Shown: one piece after another, positions 7,768-16,725 of the stretch
Position numbering within the stretch: position 1 is the stretch's first letter
Layout of the letters: each line of letters opens with the position of its first letter
The notes under the pieces: generated by a model
Told to the model about the DNA's origin: nothing
Database searches by the model: none
What the model saw: only the letters and a program-made list of their open reading frames with translations
Program-made: the position numbers and the translations under genes
Assembly (NCBI RefSeq): GCF_900585905.1
Contig: NZ_UTVH01000001.1
Span: 496,001-560,000, forward strand
Reading direction: 5' to 3'
DNA: 64,000 nucleotides
Source: Pseudomonas viridiflava
Lineage (GTDB): Bacteria > Pseudomonadota > Gammaproteobacteria > Pseudomonadales > Pseudomonadaceae

Positions 7768-10121
7768 ATCTGCGCACCAGTTTCCAAGCGCGCATCGCCG
7801 CAGTGCTGATTGCGTTGCTGCTGATTGTGGTTGCCGCCGTGTTTCTCGCGGTCAGGGCGGCAACTGGCGATGCGGTACGCATGCAGGCCCAGACGCAGCT
7901 TGAAGTGGGCGCGCGGGTGTTCGAGGACTTGATGGACATGCGCGGCAAGCGGCTGCGCGATGGCCTGCAATTGCTGTCAGCTGACTTCGGCTTTCGCGAT
8001 GCGGTGACCAGCTCTGACGCCTCCACCATCCGTTCGGTACTGCTCAACCATGGCGGGCGAATTGGCGCCAGCGACATGTTTCTATTGGGCATGGACGGCA
8101 CGGTGGTAGCCAGTACTGTGCCTGAAGTGGTCGAGACGGTTAAGTTCCCGTTCGACCGAGTGTTGCGCGACGCCAAACGCAAGGGCCTGTCCATGGTCAT
8201 CGTCCCCGGCGCTGGCGTTCCGCACCTGTTGGTGGAAAGCACCGTTCTTGCGCCGTTGCCAGTGGGGCGGGTGGTCATGGGGTTTACCCTGGACGCTGAT
8301 TTCGCCCAGGCGCTGCGCTCCATGAGCGGGTTGGAAGTGTCGTTTCTCAGCGTCGAAAACGGCGTTCCGGGACAGTTGATCACCACTCAGCCCGCTGCCT
8401 TGAATGCCAGTCTGGTCGCGCTGATGCTCAAACAAGATCGCGGGCAGATCGGCATGACTGAAAACGGCGGCTTCAGCTTTCTCAGCCAGACCATGGTGCT
8501 GGACAACATCGATGGCGCGCGGGGCCAGGTATTTGCCCTGCTGCAGAGCCCCATCGACAAGGCGCTGATGGCCTTCGCGCCGCTTGACGAGAAATTGTTC
8601 TGGATCTCGATCATCGCCTTGCTGGCTTCGCTTATCGGCACGCTGATGCTGGCGCGCAGCGTTTCGCTGCCAGTGCGGGCGCTGGCCCTCGCCGCCAAGC
8701 GCATCGGCGATGGTGACTACAAGACACCGGTGACCATGGCCCGCAGCGATGAGCTGGGCCTGCTCGCGCAGGCCATCAACACGATGCAGCAGGGCATCGC
8801 CGTCCGCGAAGACCAGCTGGCGCACAATGCGCTGCACGACGCGGTAACCGGATTGCCCAACCGTGCCCTGGCGATGGAGCGGCTGGGCAGTTCGATGGCT
8901 GCCGAGCGGCCGATGGCACTGCTGTACCTGGGGATAGACAACTTTCCGGCAATCAACGAAACCTGTGGTGCGTCCGGTATGGATCAACTGCTGCAGAATG
9001 TCGCCCAGCTGTTAAAGGAGACGTTGCGCCCCAACGACACCCTGGCGCGCATCACTGCAACCGAATTCCTCTTGCTGCTGGACCAGACCGGCAGCGACGG
9101 CGCCGTTGCCATTGCCGACAAAGTGCAGCGGCTGCTGGCTCAGACCCAGCACATTGATAACCACGATGTCGCCATCGAGAGCAGCATCGGCATCGTCGGG
9201 TATCCAGAGCACGGCACTTCTGCCGACGAGCTGTTTCAGCGCGCGGCCATCGCCCGCCGCGACGCGGCCTCCTTGCCGGGCCGCTTGCAGGTCTATCAGG
9301 ATGGCCGCGATCTGGCGCACCAGCGCCAGATCAAACTGATTCGCGACCTGCGTAATGCGCCGAAGAAAGGCGAGTTGATGCTGCATTATCAGCCCAAGCT
9401 GGATATCCGCCAGGGCATTGTTCGGCAAGCTGAAGCCTTGCTGCGCTGGCAGCATCCTCAGTTCGGCAACGTGTCGCCCGCCGAATTCATCGTCCTGGCC
9501 GAGCGCACCGGCAGCATTCAGATTCTGACCAACTGGGTTATTGAAGAAAGCATGCGGCAGATGGCCGAATGGGCGCGGCGCGGGCTGGTGATCCAGGTTT
9601 CCGTGAACATTTCCGCTGACGACCTGCTCGGTGGCGATCTGGCGGGCCGAGTGGCAAGCCTGCTGCGTTTGTACCGGGTGCCGGCCGAACAATTGATTTT
9701 CGAAATCACCGAAAGCGCTGTCATGCGCGAGCCGGAGCAGGCCCTGACCGTGCTCAACCGTCTGCGCGATCTGGGCATCAGCCTGTCGGTGGATGACTTT
9801 GGTACGGGTTACTCGTCGTTGGCCCACTTGAAGCGCCTGCCAGTACAGGAACTGAAAATCGATCAGTCGTTCGTGCGCAATCTGGATGAAACCAGCGAAG
9901 ACGCAGTGATCGTGCGCTCCACCATCGAAATGAGCCACAACCTGGGGCTCAAGGTGGTGGCCGAAGGGGTCGAGTATGAGCACAGCCTGAAACTGCTCGA
10001 ACACTGGCAGTGTGATACCGCTCAGGGCTACCTGATCAGTCGGCCGTTGACTGCTGCGGCCTTCGAGGCTTGGATGGCCACCACGGTATTTTCCCCCAGC
10101 CTGATGGTTCACTGGCGATGA
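7764..10121 (+). CDS. Membrane-bound c-di-GMP phosphodiesterase with degenerate GGDEF
   Basis: A 785-residue protein: TM1 at about 11-33, a periplasmic Cache-like sensor region (35-275), TM2 (about 279-297), HAMP (300-350), GGDEF-like (355-520) and EAL (528-765). The GGDEF signature is replaced by TATEF at 431-435, so cyclase activity is unlikely. The EAL domain keeps its metal and catalytic residues: EALLR 557-561, Asn615, Glu647, Asp677-Asp678, Lys698, Glu734 and Gln754, so it should hydrolyse c-di-GMP. It starts at a GTG overlapping the upstream stop by four bases and ends with an ATGA overlap with the next gene. This coupling suggests its sensor works with the cupredoxin, DUF3034 protein or globin encoded alongside. 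Confidence 0.9.
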   Translation: MNLRTSFQARIAAVLIALLLIVVAAVFLAVRAATGDAVRMQAQTQLEVGARVFEDLMDMRGKRLRDGLQLLSADFGFRDAVTSSDASTIRSVLLNHGGRIGASDMFLLGMDGTVVASTVPEVVETVKFPFDRVLRDAKRKGLSMVIVPGAGVPHLLVESTVLAPLPVGRVVMGFTLDADFAQALRSMSGLEVSFLSVENGVPGQLITTQPAALNASLVALMLKQDRGQIGMTENGGFSFLSQTMVLDNIDGARGQVFALLQSPIDKALMAFAPLDEKLFWISIIALLASLIGTLMLARSVSLPVRALALAAKRIGDGDYKTPVTMARSDELGLLAQAINTMQQGIAVREDQLAHNALHDAVTGLPNRALAMERLGSSMAAERPMALLYLGIDNFPAINETCGASGMDQLLQNVAQLLKETLRPNDTLARITATEFLLLLDQTGSDGAVAIADKVQRLLAQTQHIDNHDVAIESSIGIVGYPEHGTSADELFQRAAIARRDAASLPGRLQVYQDGRDLAHQRQIKLIRDLRNAPKKGELMLHYQPKLDIRQGIVRQAEALLRWQHPQFGNVSPAEFIVLAERTGSIQILTNWVIEESMRQMAEWARRGLVIQVSVNISADDLLGGDLAGRVASLLRLYRVPAEQLIFEITESAVMREPEQALTVLNRLRDLGISLSVDDFGTGYSSLAHLKRLPVQELKIDQSFVRNLDETSEDAVIVRSTIEMSHNLGLKVVAEGVEYEHSLKLLEHWQCDTAQGYLISRPLTAAAFEAWMATTVFSPSLMVHWR

Positions 10122-10981
10122 CTTGTCGATCTTTGTCGCTGCTGGCCTGCGTCCTGGGGGCTTTTGCGCCCTTGGCACTGGCTGACAACGGGCGCCTGCT
10201 CGCCACGGGCGGGGCCTCCAGCATCGAGGGGCCAGCGGGTGGCGGGATCACGCCATGGGCGGTGCTGACCGGTTACGGCGAACAGGGCGAGTGGGGCAGC
10301 AGCGTGTTCGCCACCCATCTCGATCTACCGGATTACACCCTGGATGTCGCCGGGATGTCGGTGGCTTACGGCAATCGTGTCGAGTTGTCCTACGCCCACC
10401 AGCGCTTCGACCTGGGCACTCTGCAGCATCAGTTCAGCCTGCCGGACGACAATCTTACTCAAGACATTTTCGGCCTCAAGGTGCGTCTGTTCGGTGATCT
10501 GATCTATGACCACCTGCCCCAGGTGTCCCTGGGCATCGAGTACAAGCACCAGAATGACTTTCTGATCCCCAGCCTCGTCGGTGCGCAACGCGATTCAGAC
10601 GTCGAAGGTTATCTGACCGCGAGTCGCCTGTTCATGGGCGCGGCCTTTGGCTACAACGTCGTGCTCAACGGCGGGGTGCGTTACAGCCGCGCCAACGAAA
10701 CCGGGCTGCTCGGGTTTGGCGGTGATCGGCGTGACAGCCGCAGCCTGCTCAAGGAAGGCTCGGTGGCGCTGCTGCTCAATCCGCGCTGGGCAGTGGGCGT
10801 CGAATACCGCGAAAAGCCGGACAATCTGTCGTTCGCCGGAGAAAGTGACTGGGCCGATGCGTTTGTCGGTTATTTTCCCAATAAGCATGTGTCGGTGGTT
10901 CTGGCCTACGCACGGTTGGGAGAAGTTGGCACCCTGCAGGATCAGAATGGCACCTATCTGTCCATTCAGGGGAGCTTTTGA
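10118..10981 (+). CDS. DUF3034 family outer-membrane/periplasmic protein
   Basis: A 287-residue protein with a signal peptide (MTCRSLSLLACVLGAFAP, cleavage near ALA-DNG). The mature part has alternating aromatic/polar beta-strand patterns (for example VRYSRANETG and WAVGVEYREKPDNLSF) and ends in Phe, as outer-membrane beta-barrels do. It resembles DUF3034 from memory; no enzymatic motif is seen. I chose the ATG at 10118 because it precedes a clean signal peptide and overlaps the EAL gene stop (ATGA). The globin gene starts one base after its stop codon. Function unknown; a surface or porin role is inference. Confidence 0.75.
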   Translation: MTCRSLSLLACVLGAFAPLALADNGRLLATGGASSIEGPAGGGITPWAVLTGYGEQGEWGSSVFATHLDLPDYTLDVAGMSVAYGNRVELSYAHQRFDLGTLQHQFSLPDDNLTQDIFGLKVRLFGDLIYDHLPQVSLGIEYKHQNDFLIPSLVGAQRDSDVEGYLTASRLFMGAAFGYNVVLNGGVRYSRANETGLLGFGGDRRDSRSLLKEGSVALLLNPRWAVGVEYREKPDNLSFAGESDWADAFVGYFPNKHVSVVLAYARLGEVGTLQDQNGTYLSIQGSF

Positions 10982-10982
10982 G

Positions 10983-11402
10983 ATGCGCCTGGCAACCTGG
11001 CTGTTGATCGCGCTGCTGGCCGGTTGTGCGCAACAGCCACCTGCGGATGACAGCCTTTATCAAGCCCTTGGCCAGCGGCCGGGGATTCAGCGGATCGTTG
11101 AAGGCATGCTGCTCAACATCGCCAATGACCCCCGCATCGTCGAGCATTTTCGCAAGATCGATATCGTGCGCCTGCGTGACAAGCTGACCGAGCAGCTGTG
11201 CGTCGAGGCGGGTGGGCCGTGTAAATATACCGGCGACAGCATGGCCGAAGCGCACAAGGGCCAGCACCTGAGCCGCAGTGACTTCAATGCGCTGGTCGAG
11301 AACCTGATCGAGGCCATGGATACCGAAAATATTTCGGTACGTGATCAGAACCTGCTCATCGCCCGTCTGGCGCCAATGCGCGGCGATGTCATCGAAAAGT
11401 GA
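10983..11402 (+). CDS. Lipoprotein group 1 truncated haemoglobin
   Basis: A 139-residue protein. Residues 1-15 form a lipoprotein signal ending LLAGC, so Cys15 is probably lipidated and the globin is outside the cytoplasm. The 2-on-2 globin core is seen in YQALGQRPGIQRIV, NDPRIVEHF, GGPCKYTGDSM and EAHKGQHLS, with His91 as the likely proximal haem ligand (F8). Aligned by eye with trHbN proteins, the B10 tyrosine position is Leu43, so the distal pocket may lack the usual hydrogen-bond donor. It is last in the operon, one base after the DUF3034 stop, and is followed by a terminator. NO or O2 chemistry in the envelope is inference. Confidence 0.85.
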   Translation: MRLATWLLIALLAGCAQQPPADDSLYQALGQRPGIQRIVEGMLLNIANDPRIVEHFRKIDIVRLRDKLTEQLCVEAGGPCKYTGDSMAEAHKGQHLSRSDFNALVENLIEAMDTENISVRDQNLLIARLAPMRGDVIEK

Positions 11403-11405
11403 GGC

Positions 11406-11441
11406 AAAAAAAAGCGGCTACCTGTCGATAGCCGCTTATTT
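11406..11441. terminator. Bidirectional terminator between the globin gene and gcd
   Basis: A perfect 9-bp stem AAGCGGCTA (11412-11420) with TAGCCGCTT (11429-11437) and an 8-base loop. It is flanked by an A-run on the left, which serves as the T-tract for minus-strand gcd, and a short T-rich run on the right. It lies between convergent stops. Confidence 0.85.
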
Positions 11442-11458
11442 CAAAGCACTGCGAGAAA

Positions 11459-13894
11459 TCAGTCCGGCAGTTTGAACGCCATCACGTAGTCACCCTGTTT
11501 GGTGCCCAGTGAGCCGTGACCGCCAGCAACCACCAGCACGTATTGCTTGCCGTCCTTGCCGGTGTAGGTCATCGGTGTGGTTTGTCCGCCAGCTGGCAGA
11601 CGGCCTTCCCACAGTTGCTTGCCGTTGCGCACGTCATAGGCGCGCAGGTACTGATCCAGCGTGCCACTGAGGAAGGCAACGCCACCGGCGGTGGTGATCG
11701 GCCCGCCCAGACTTGGCACGCCCATGCTCAGAGGGATCGGAACCGGCGAGCTGTCACGCACAGTGCCGTTCTTGTGCATCCAGATGGTTTTTTGGGTAGT
11801 CAGGTCGACCGCGGCTACATAGCCCCAGGCCGGTGCCTGGCAGGGCAGCCCCATCGGCGACAGCAGCGCTTCGAGGATCACGCCGTACGGTGCGCCCTTG
11901 TTAGGCTGTACGCCTTCGGTTTCGCTCTTGCGACCCGGGCCGCCTTCCACCTCGGCAGCCGGTACCAGCTTGGAACGGAACGCCATGTAGCTCGGGTTGA
12001 CGAAGGCGATCTGGCGTACCGGATCAACCGAAATGCCGCCCCAGTCGAACACGCCGAAGTTGCCTGGGTAGACAATCGAACCCTGCAGCGAAGGCGGCGT
12101 GAACGGGCCATCGTAACGCAGCGATTTGAAGTCGATCCGGCAGAGCATCTGATCAAACGGCGTTACGCCCCACATGTCGCGTTCCTTGAGCGGAGGCGGC
12201 ATGAAGTTCAGCTGCGATTTGGGCTGGGTCGGCGACGTGCGATCGCCGGCGACGGCGCCCTGAGGTACAGGCACTTCATCAATGGGCACGATGGGCTGAC
12301 CATTGCTGCGGTCCAGCACATAGATGCTGCCTTGCTTGGTCGACACCAGAACCGCAGGCTTGATGCCGTCGGCGGTTTTCATGTCCATCAGGGTCGGCTG
12401 GCCGCCAACGTCCATGTCCCACAGGTCATGGTGAGTCAGCTGCATGTTCCAGCGTACCTTGCCCGATGCGATGTCCAGCGCGACGATGCTGGCGCTGTAC
12501 TTCTCCGATTCATCGGTGCGATCGCCACCCCACTGGTCCGGGGTCTGGTTGCCCATGGGCAGGTAGAGCATGCCGAGTTTTTCATCGACGGCGAACATCG
12601 ACCACATGTTGGGCGAGTTGCGCGTGTAAGTCTTGCCCTCAGCCAGCGGCGCGGTGTCATCCGGGTTGCCGCTGTCCCAGTTCCAGACCAGGCGACCGGT
12701 GTGCACGTCATACGCACGGATCACGCCCGACGGCTCGTCGGTGGAGACGTTATCGGTGACGTGGCCGCCCAGTACCACCAGGTCTTTGGTGACCGCAGGT
12801 GGCGACGTCGAGTAGTAGCCGCCCGGTGCGAAGGTGCCCATGTTGGCTGTAAGGTCGATGGCGCCCTTGTTGCCGAAATCTTCACACGGCTTGCCGGTGT
12901 CGGCGTTGAGTGCGATCAGACGCGTGTCGGCCGTCGGCAGGAAGATCCGACGCGGGCAGGCATTGCTGCCAGCACTGGCCACGGCCGGGGTTGCCGGGCT
13001 TGAGGCCGGAGCCGTCGTGTCGGCGGCAGGCGCGGCGGCATAGGCGGCGTCATCGTGATACGACACGCCTCGGCAGGTCATGTGCGCCCAGCCTTTGAAG
13101 TTGGCGGCGTTCTGCGTGCTGATCTTCGGATCGTAGCGCCAGATTTCCTTGCCGGTTTCCGGCTCCAGGGCGATGACCTGGCTGTGCGGTGTGCACACAT
13201 ACAGCATGCCGTTGACCTTCAGCGGCGTGTTTTCAGCCGTGGTTTCGCCCGGATCGTTGGGCCCTGGAATGTCACCCGTACGATAGGTCCAGGCCGGTAC
13301 CAGCTTGCTGGCATTGTCCGGGTTGATCTGCGCCAGCGGCGAATAACGATCGCCAAAGGCGGTGCGCCCGTAGGACTGCCAGTCGCCATCGGGCATGGCG
13401 GGTGCGGCACTGTTGGTGCCCGCGGTTTCGCGGTCAAGCTGACCCTTGATTTCGCCTGGATTGGTGAACTGGCTCGCCAGTGCGGCGACACCTGCCAGCA
13501 CGACGGCAACTGCCAGTGCGCCAGTCCCCGCGCCGCCCGGCTGACCACGCAGGATCGGGCGACGCAGCCATGGCAGCAACAGCACGATGCCGATGGCAAA
13601 CCACAAGGCCAGACGCGGCACCAGCTGCCACCAGTCCAGGCCCACTTCCCACAGTGCCCAGACGGTGCTGGCAAACAGAATCACCGCGTACAGGCCAAAG
13701 GCCGCGCGGCGTCCGATGATCAGCAGCAGACCTGTCACTGCGAAGCCGATACCGGCCACCAGGTAATAAAGCGAGCCGCCCAGTTGCAGCAGTTTGATGC
13801 CGCCGACCAGCATGGCCAGGCCCATCAACAGAATCACCAGCCCGAGCAAGGTCGGAAGCAGGCGACGTCTACTCAAAGCACCGTCAGTGCTCAT
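11459..13894 (-). CDS. gcd: Membrane-bound PQQ-dependent glucose dehydrogenase
   Basis: Inner-membrane quinoprotein that oxidises glucose to gluconolactone in the periplasm and passes electrons to ubiquinone; first step of the peripheral oxidative glucose route. The 811-residue protein has about five N-terminal membrane segments (roughly 12-130), then an eight-bladed beta-propeller with PQQ-family repeats such as WNWDSGNPDD and DIASGKVRWNMQ. Seen motifs include GDWQSYGRTAFGDRYSPL and the KGWAHMTCRGVSY segment. A low-complexity Ala/Pro/Ser insertion (AAPAADTTAPASSPATPAVA region) sits in the propeller. It lies 117 bp downstream of an OprB-type porin on the same strand. Confidence 0.96.
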   Translation of the reverse strand: MSTDGALSRRRLLPTLLGLVILLMGLAMLVGGIKLLQLGGSLYYLVAGIGFAVTGLLLIIGRRAAFGLYAVILFASTVWALWEVGLDWWQLVPRLALWFAIGIVLLLPWLRRPILRGQPGGAGTGALAVAVVLAGVAALASQFTNPGEIKGQLDRETAGTNSAAPAMPDGDWQSYGRTAFGDRYSPLAQINPDNASKLVPAWTYRTGDIPGPNDPGETTAENTPLKVNGMLYVCTPHSQVIALEPETGKEIWRYDPKISTQNAANFKGWAHMTCRGVSYHDDAAYAAAPAADTTAPASSPATPAVASAGSNACPRRIFLPTADTRLIALNADTGKPCEDFGNKGAIDLTANMGTFAPGGYYSTSPPAVTKDLVVLGGHVTDNVSTDEPSGVIRAYDVHTGRLVWNWDSGNPDDTAPLAEGKTYTRNSPNMWSMFAVDEKLGMLYLPMGNQTPDQWGGDRTDESEKYSASIVALDIASGKVRWNMQLTHHDLWDMDVGGQPTLMDMKTADGIKPAVLVSTKQGSIYVLDRSNGQPIVPIDEVPVPQGAVAGDRTSPTQPKSQLNFMPPPLKERDMWGVTPFDQMLCRIDFKSLRYDGPFTPPSLQGSIVYPGNFGVFDWGGISVDPVRQIAFVNPSYMAFRSKLVPAAEVEGGPGRKSETEGVQPNKGAPYGVILEALLSPMGLPCQAPAWGYVAAVDLTTQKTIWMHKNGTVRDSSPVPIPLSMGVPSLGGPITTAGGVAFLSGTLDQYLRAYDVRNGKQLWEGRLPAGGQTTPMTYTGKDGKQYVLVVAGGHGSLGTKQGDYVMAFKLPD

Positions 13895-14011
13895 AGTGTG
13901 TATCTCCGTGGCAGTTATGGAAAAGCGCTCTGGCGATTCCCCAGGAACCGCGCAGCAATACAGTGAAACTTACTGAAGAAACGAAACAGTGCCAGCCCAA
14001 TCAAGTGTAGG

Positions 14012-15409
14012 TCAGAACGATGACTGGATCTTGAGGCCCGCAATCAGGCCATCGTCCACATGGCTGACGCCACCGGGATGGCGAATGAACTGCAGGTTAG
14101 GGCGCAGCGTGAGCCAGTTGCTCAGGTGCACGCCGTAATACAGCTCGGCGTTGTATTCGGTGTCCTGCAAAGGCATGAAAGCCGAGTCGCCAACATCGTA
14201 GACCGCTGCCGCCTGGTTTTGTGCAGCGGCATTGTGGCGGTATGCCGGATTGACATGAATCCGCGCGATGGCCATGCCGACGTCATCTTTGGGTCGGCGA
14301 TCAAACGGGCCGGTGTAGACCGCGCCCAGGGCAATGTAGTTGTCGATCTTGCTGGTCTTGCGGTCGTGCATGGTGCCGCTGGCGAAGACACTCAGGCCAC
14401 GGTCTGCTGCGCCATCAGTGCGGGTGAGCTGTTGCGACAGGGTCAACCACAGGCCGTGCTTGCTGGACGCGCCGCGATAAGCGCTGTCGGTCAATGCCGC
14501 CGGGCGGTTGCTGCTGTCTTTGTAGACATCCTGGCTGTCGGCGGTGCTGTAGTAATAACCGACACGGTACTCGCCCGGCAGACCAGCAACGCTGGGTGTC
14601 CACACCAGCTCCACAGGCAACACGGCACCCTGGGTGCCACTGCCGCTGAGCTTGAAGCCATTGTGGTTTTCCAGATTCGAGGGGTTCTGCTCGAACACGC
14701 CGAATTGGGCATACACATCTGGATCGAGCTGGTACTTGACCCGCATCGCCCATTGACTGACCGGCCAGTTATAAATCGTGTCGCCGTCCCAATTACCGAT
14801 TTGCGAGCCGCAGAGTGCCAGATTCTGAAAATCACAGGGCAGCGTGCCGAAGTCTTCACCCTCGCCGAAGCGGCCGACCTTGAGGCTCAGGGCCTGATCG
14901 AAAAACCCCTGCTGGTACCACATCTGGGTCAGGCGCGTGATGCTGCCCCGGCCCCAGACTTCCTGAGAGGACGAAAGCGTGCCGGTGCGCGGATCGCCGA
15001 TGCGGTCATTGCTGAGGTTGTCACCGTTGCGGTTGGTCACTGTCAGCTGCAACTCGGCGTCTTGCCAGCCAAGGATCTTGTGCAGATCCAGATGACCACC
15101 CAGAGACGTCTGATCGCTGTAGCGCAGGGTTTTATCGTGGTTATAGCCGCCGTGCAGGTTGCTTCCCATCTCGGCGGTGTAACCCAGCTTGAAGTCCACA
15201 CCCTGCGCGGACAGCTCGCTACGCTTGCCATTCCAGTCGCCCAGCATCCATGGCGAATCGGCGTCGAAGGCCGGTGCGGCCTGCGCAGCGCCCGCAAGGC
15301 TTGTCGCCAGCAGGCTGTACAGGAGGGTGGCGCGAGGCCTGGTAACAAAAGTGCAGCAGTGGACAGCAGGCGTGGCAAATGCCGAACGGTGTCGTGTATC
15401 AGCGGACAT
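14012..15409 (-). CDS. oprB: OprB-type carbohydrate-selective porin (gcd-linked paralogue)
   Basis: Outer-membrane porin for glucose and related sugars. The 465-residue product has an N-terminal signal ending near LAGAAQA and then the OprB core: LGDWNGKRSELSAQGV, LSSSQEVWGRG, GRFGEGEDFGTLPCDFQN and a C-terminal Phe. It is a clear paralogue of the OprB at 40237-41592, sharing these blocks almost word for word. The start is uncertain: I use the ATG at 15409; it gives a long positively charged lead before the hydrophobic segment, and a later start near the LLYSLLATSL core would be more typical. The position upstream of gcd suggests supply of glucose to the periplasmic oxidation route. Confidence 0.9.
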   Translation of the reverse strand: MSADTRHRSAFATPAVHCCTFVTRPRATLLYSLLATSLAGAAQAAPAFDADSPWMLGDWNGKRSELSAQGVDFKLGYTAEMGSNLHGGYNHDKTLRYSDQTSLGGHLDLHKILGWQDAELQLTVTNRNGDNLSNDRIGDPRTGTLSSSQEVWGRGSITRLTQMWYQQGFFDQALSLKVGRFGEGEDFGTLPCDFQNLALCGSQIGNWDGDTIYNWPVSQWAMRVKYQLDPDVYAQFGVFEQNPSNLENHNGFKLSGSGTQGAVLPVELVWTPSVAGLPGEYRVGYYYSTADSQDVYKDSSNRPAALTDSAYRGASSKHGLWLTLSQQLTRTDGAADRGLSVFASGTMHDRKTSKIDNYIALGAVYTGPFDRRPKDDVGMAIARIHVNPAYRHNAAAQNQAAAVYDVGDSAFMPLQDTEYNAELYYGVHLSNWLTLRPNLQFIRHPGGVSHVDDGLIAGLKIQSSF

Positions 15410-15763
15410 TGATGTCGTTCTTCTAGGTGTTGAATTGAAGGCGCGGGCGCACATTAGCGGTGTGAGCTGAAGGACAACATCTTGGGCAGACAGGGCGATG
15501 GATTCAGCTGACAGGGGGCCAATGATAGGGACCTAACGATCATGAAAACAGCAAAAAAAATGACATGGATCATTGCAAAGCGGGCAACAGTGGTTTTTTT
15601 ACTTCGCAGGAGCAGTTTCTGAAGCATCCTACTATCGAGATGGGCGCTGTCTGACTGCCGAGAAATCACCTTCGCACGCTAAGCTCTTCCCGCTGTCAGA
15701 AGGCTCGGCTAAGGTGCCCAGCTTGCGAGCCATGCCCCTGTCCATCCGGCCTTAAGGTTTTCC
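15410..15763. other. Intergenic region, oprB paralogue / VF530 gene
   Basis: This 354-bp divergent spacer should hold the promoter of the minus-strand oprB-gcd unit and of the plus-strand VF530 gene. It includes an A+T-rich stretch around 15540-15605. I see no convincing operator palindrome and no convincing gene; a 60-residue open frame at 15573-15755 lacks a ribosome-binding site. Confidence 0.5.
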
Positions 15764-15991
15764 ATGAACACACCTCATTCCAACCCTTTGCACGGCGTGA
15801 CGCTGGAGCAGATTCTCAACGTGCTGGTCGACCACTACCAATGGTCGGGCCTGGCCGAGCGCATTGATATTCGCTGCTTCAAGAGTGATCCGAGCATCAA
15901 GTCCAGCCTGACGTTCTTGCGCAAGACGCCCTGGGCACGGGAGAAAGTCGAAGCGCTCTACATCCGGTTGCACCGCAGCAAAGGCTGGTAA
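15764..15991 (+). CDS. VF530 (DUF2132) family small DNA-binding protein
   Basis: A 75-residue protein matching the VF530 family closely: [16 protein letters not shown] N-terminus (here [19 protein letters not shown]), central [22 protein letters not shown] and the terminal RSKGW. VF530 proteins form a small helical fold reported to bind DNA; the cellular role is not established. The next gene, a Pr6Pr membrane protein, begins 36 bp later on the same strand, so the two may be co-transcribed. Nothing unusual is seen. Confidence 0.88.
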   Translation: MNTPHSNPLHGVTLEQILNVLVDHYQWSGLAERIDIRCFKSDPSIKSSLTFLRKTPWAREKVEALYIRLHRSKGW

Positions 15992-16027
15992 TTACACCCG
16001 GCAGAGTGTCCGCCCCAAGGAAACGCG

Positions 16028-16687
16028 ATGCACCGAATAGACCTCACACGTGCGCAAGGACCGCGCAGCTTCATCCTCATCGCTGCCTGCCTTGGCTGGG
16101 CGGGCCTGGGCATTCAGCTTTATCTGGTGCTGATCGGCCGCTGGGCCGACGACGCCAGCCTGATCGGCGGGCTGGTACGCTTCTTCAGCTTCTTCACCGT
16201 ATGGAGCAACACGCTGGTGGCGGTGGCCCTGACCTGTGCCCTCAGCCAGCGAACGTCTGCGGCGCATCGCTTCTTCCGCAACCCGGCGGTCTGCGCCGGT
16301 ATCGCCGCCAGTATTGTGTTGGTGGGAGTGGCTTACAACCTGCTGCTGCGCCACCTGTGGCAGCCACAAGGCTGGCAGTGGATTGCCAATGAACTGCTGC
16401 ACGACGTCATGCCAGTGGCCTTCGTGCTGTACTGGGCATTGTTTGTAACCAAAGGCACGCTGCGGTTCATGCACGTGCTGCTGTGGATTCTCTATCCCGT
16501 GGTCTACTTTTCCTACGTGCTGCTGCGCGGCAGTTCGCTTGGCGATTACATGTACCCGTTCATCAACGTCGGCAACATCGGCTATGTGCAGACGTTCACC
16601 AATGCAGGTGGCATTCTCGCCGGCTTCATTGGCATCGCCTTGGTGATCCTCGGCCTTGATCACCTGCTGGGACGAAAACAGCGCTGA
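16028..16687 (+). CDS. Pr6Pr family integral membrane protein
   Basis: A 219-residue protein with about six hydrophobic segments (roughly 14-36, 48-68, 85-105, 118-138, 150-168, 190-210). It carries the FFSFFTVWSNTLVA motif near residues 50-63 typical of Pr6Pr proteins, relatives of the eukaryotic FAR-17a/AIG1 family. Bacterial members have no proven function. It follows the VF530 gene and converges on the siderophore-interacting protein gene. No signal of transfer or damage. Confidence 0.85.
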   Translation: MHRIDLTRAQGPRSFILIAACLGWAGLGIQLYLVLIGRWADDASLIGGLVRFFSFFTVWSNTLVAVALTCALSQRTSAAHRFFRNPAVCAGIAASIVLVGVAYNLLLRHLWQPQGWQWIANELLHDVMPVAFVLYWALFVTKGTLRFMHVLLWILYPVVYFSYVLLRGSSLGDYMYPFINVGNIGYVQTFTNAGGILAGFIGIALVILGLDHLLGRKQR

Positions 16688-16725
16688 CAGCAAGGTTTGC
16701 CAGGTACAGCGCGCGGTGCGCAGGT

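Noticed and set aside
9012..10178. 388-codon minus-strand frame opposite the EAL domain
   Set aside because: Shadow frame; the plus strand encodes a complete EAL domain with all catalytic residues.
11516..13003. Long plus-strand open frame (495 codons) opposite gcd
   Set aside because: It is antisense to a clearly conserved gcd and is His/Arg-rich noise of a high-GC shadow frame.
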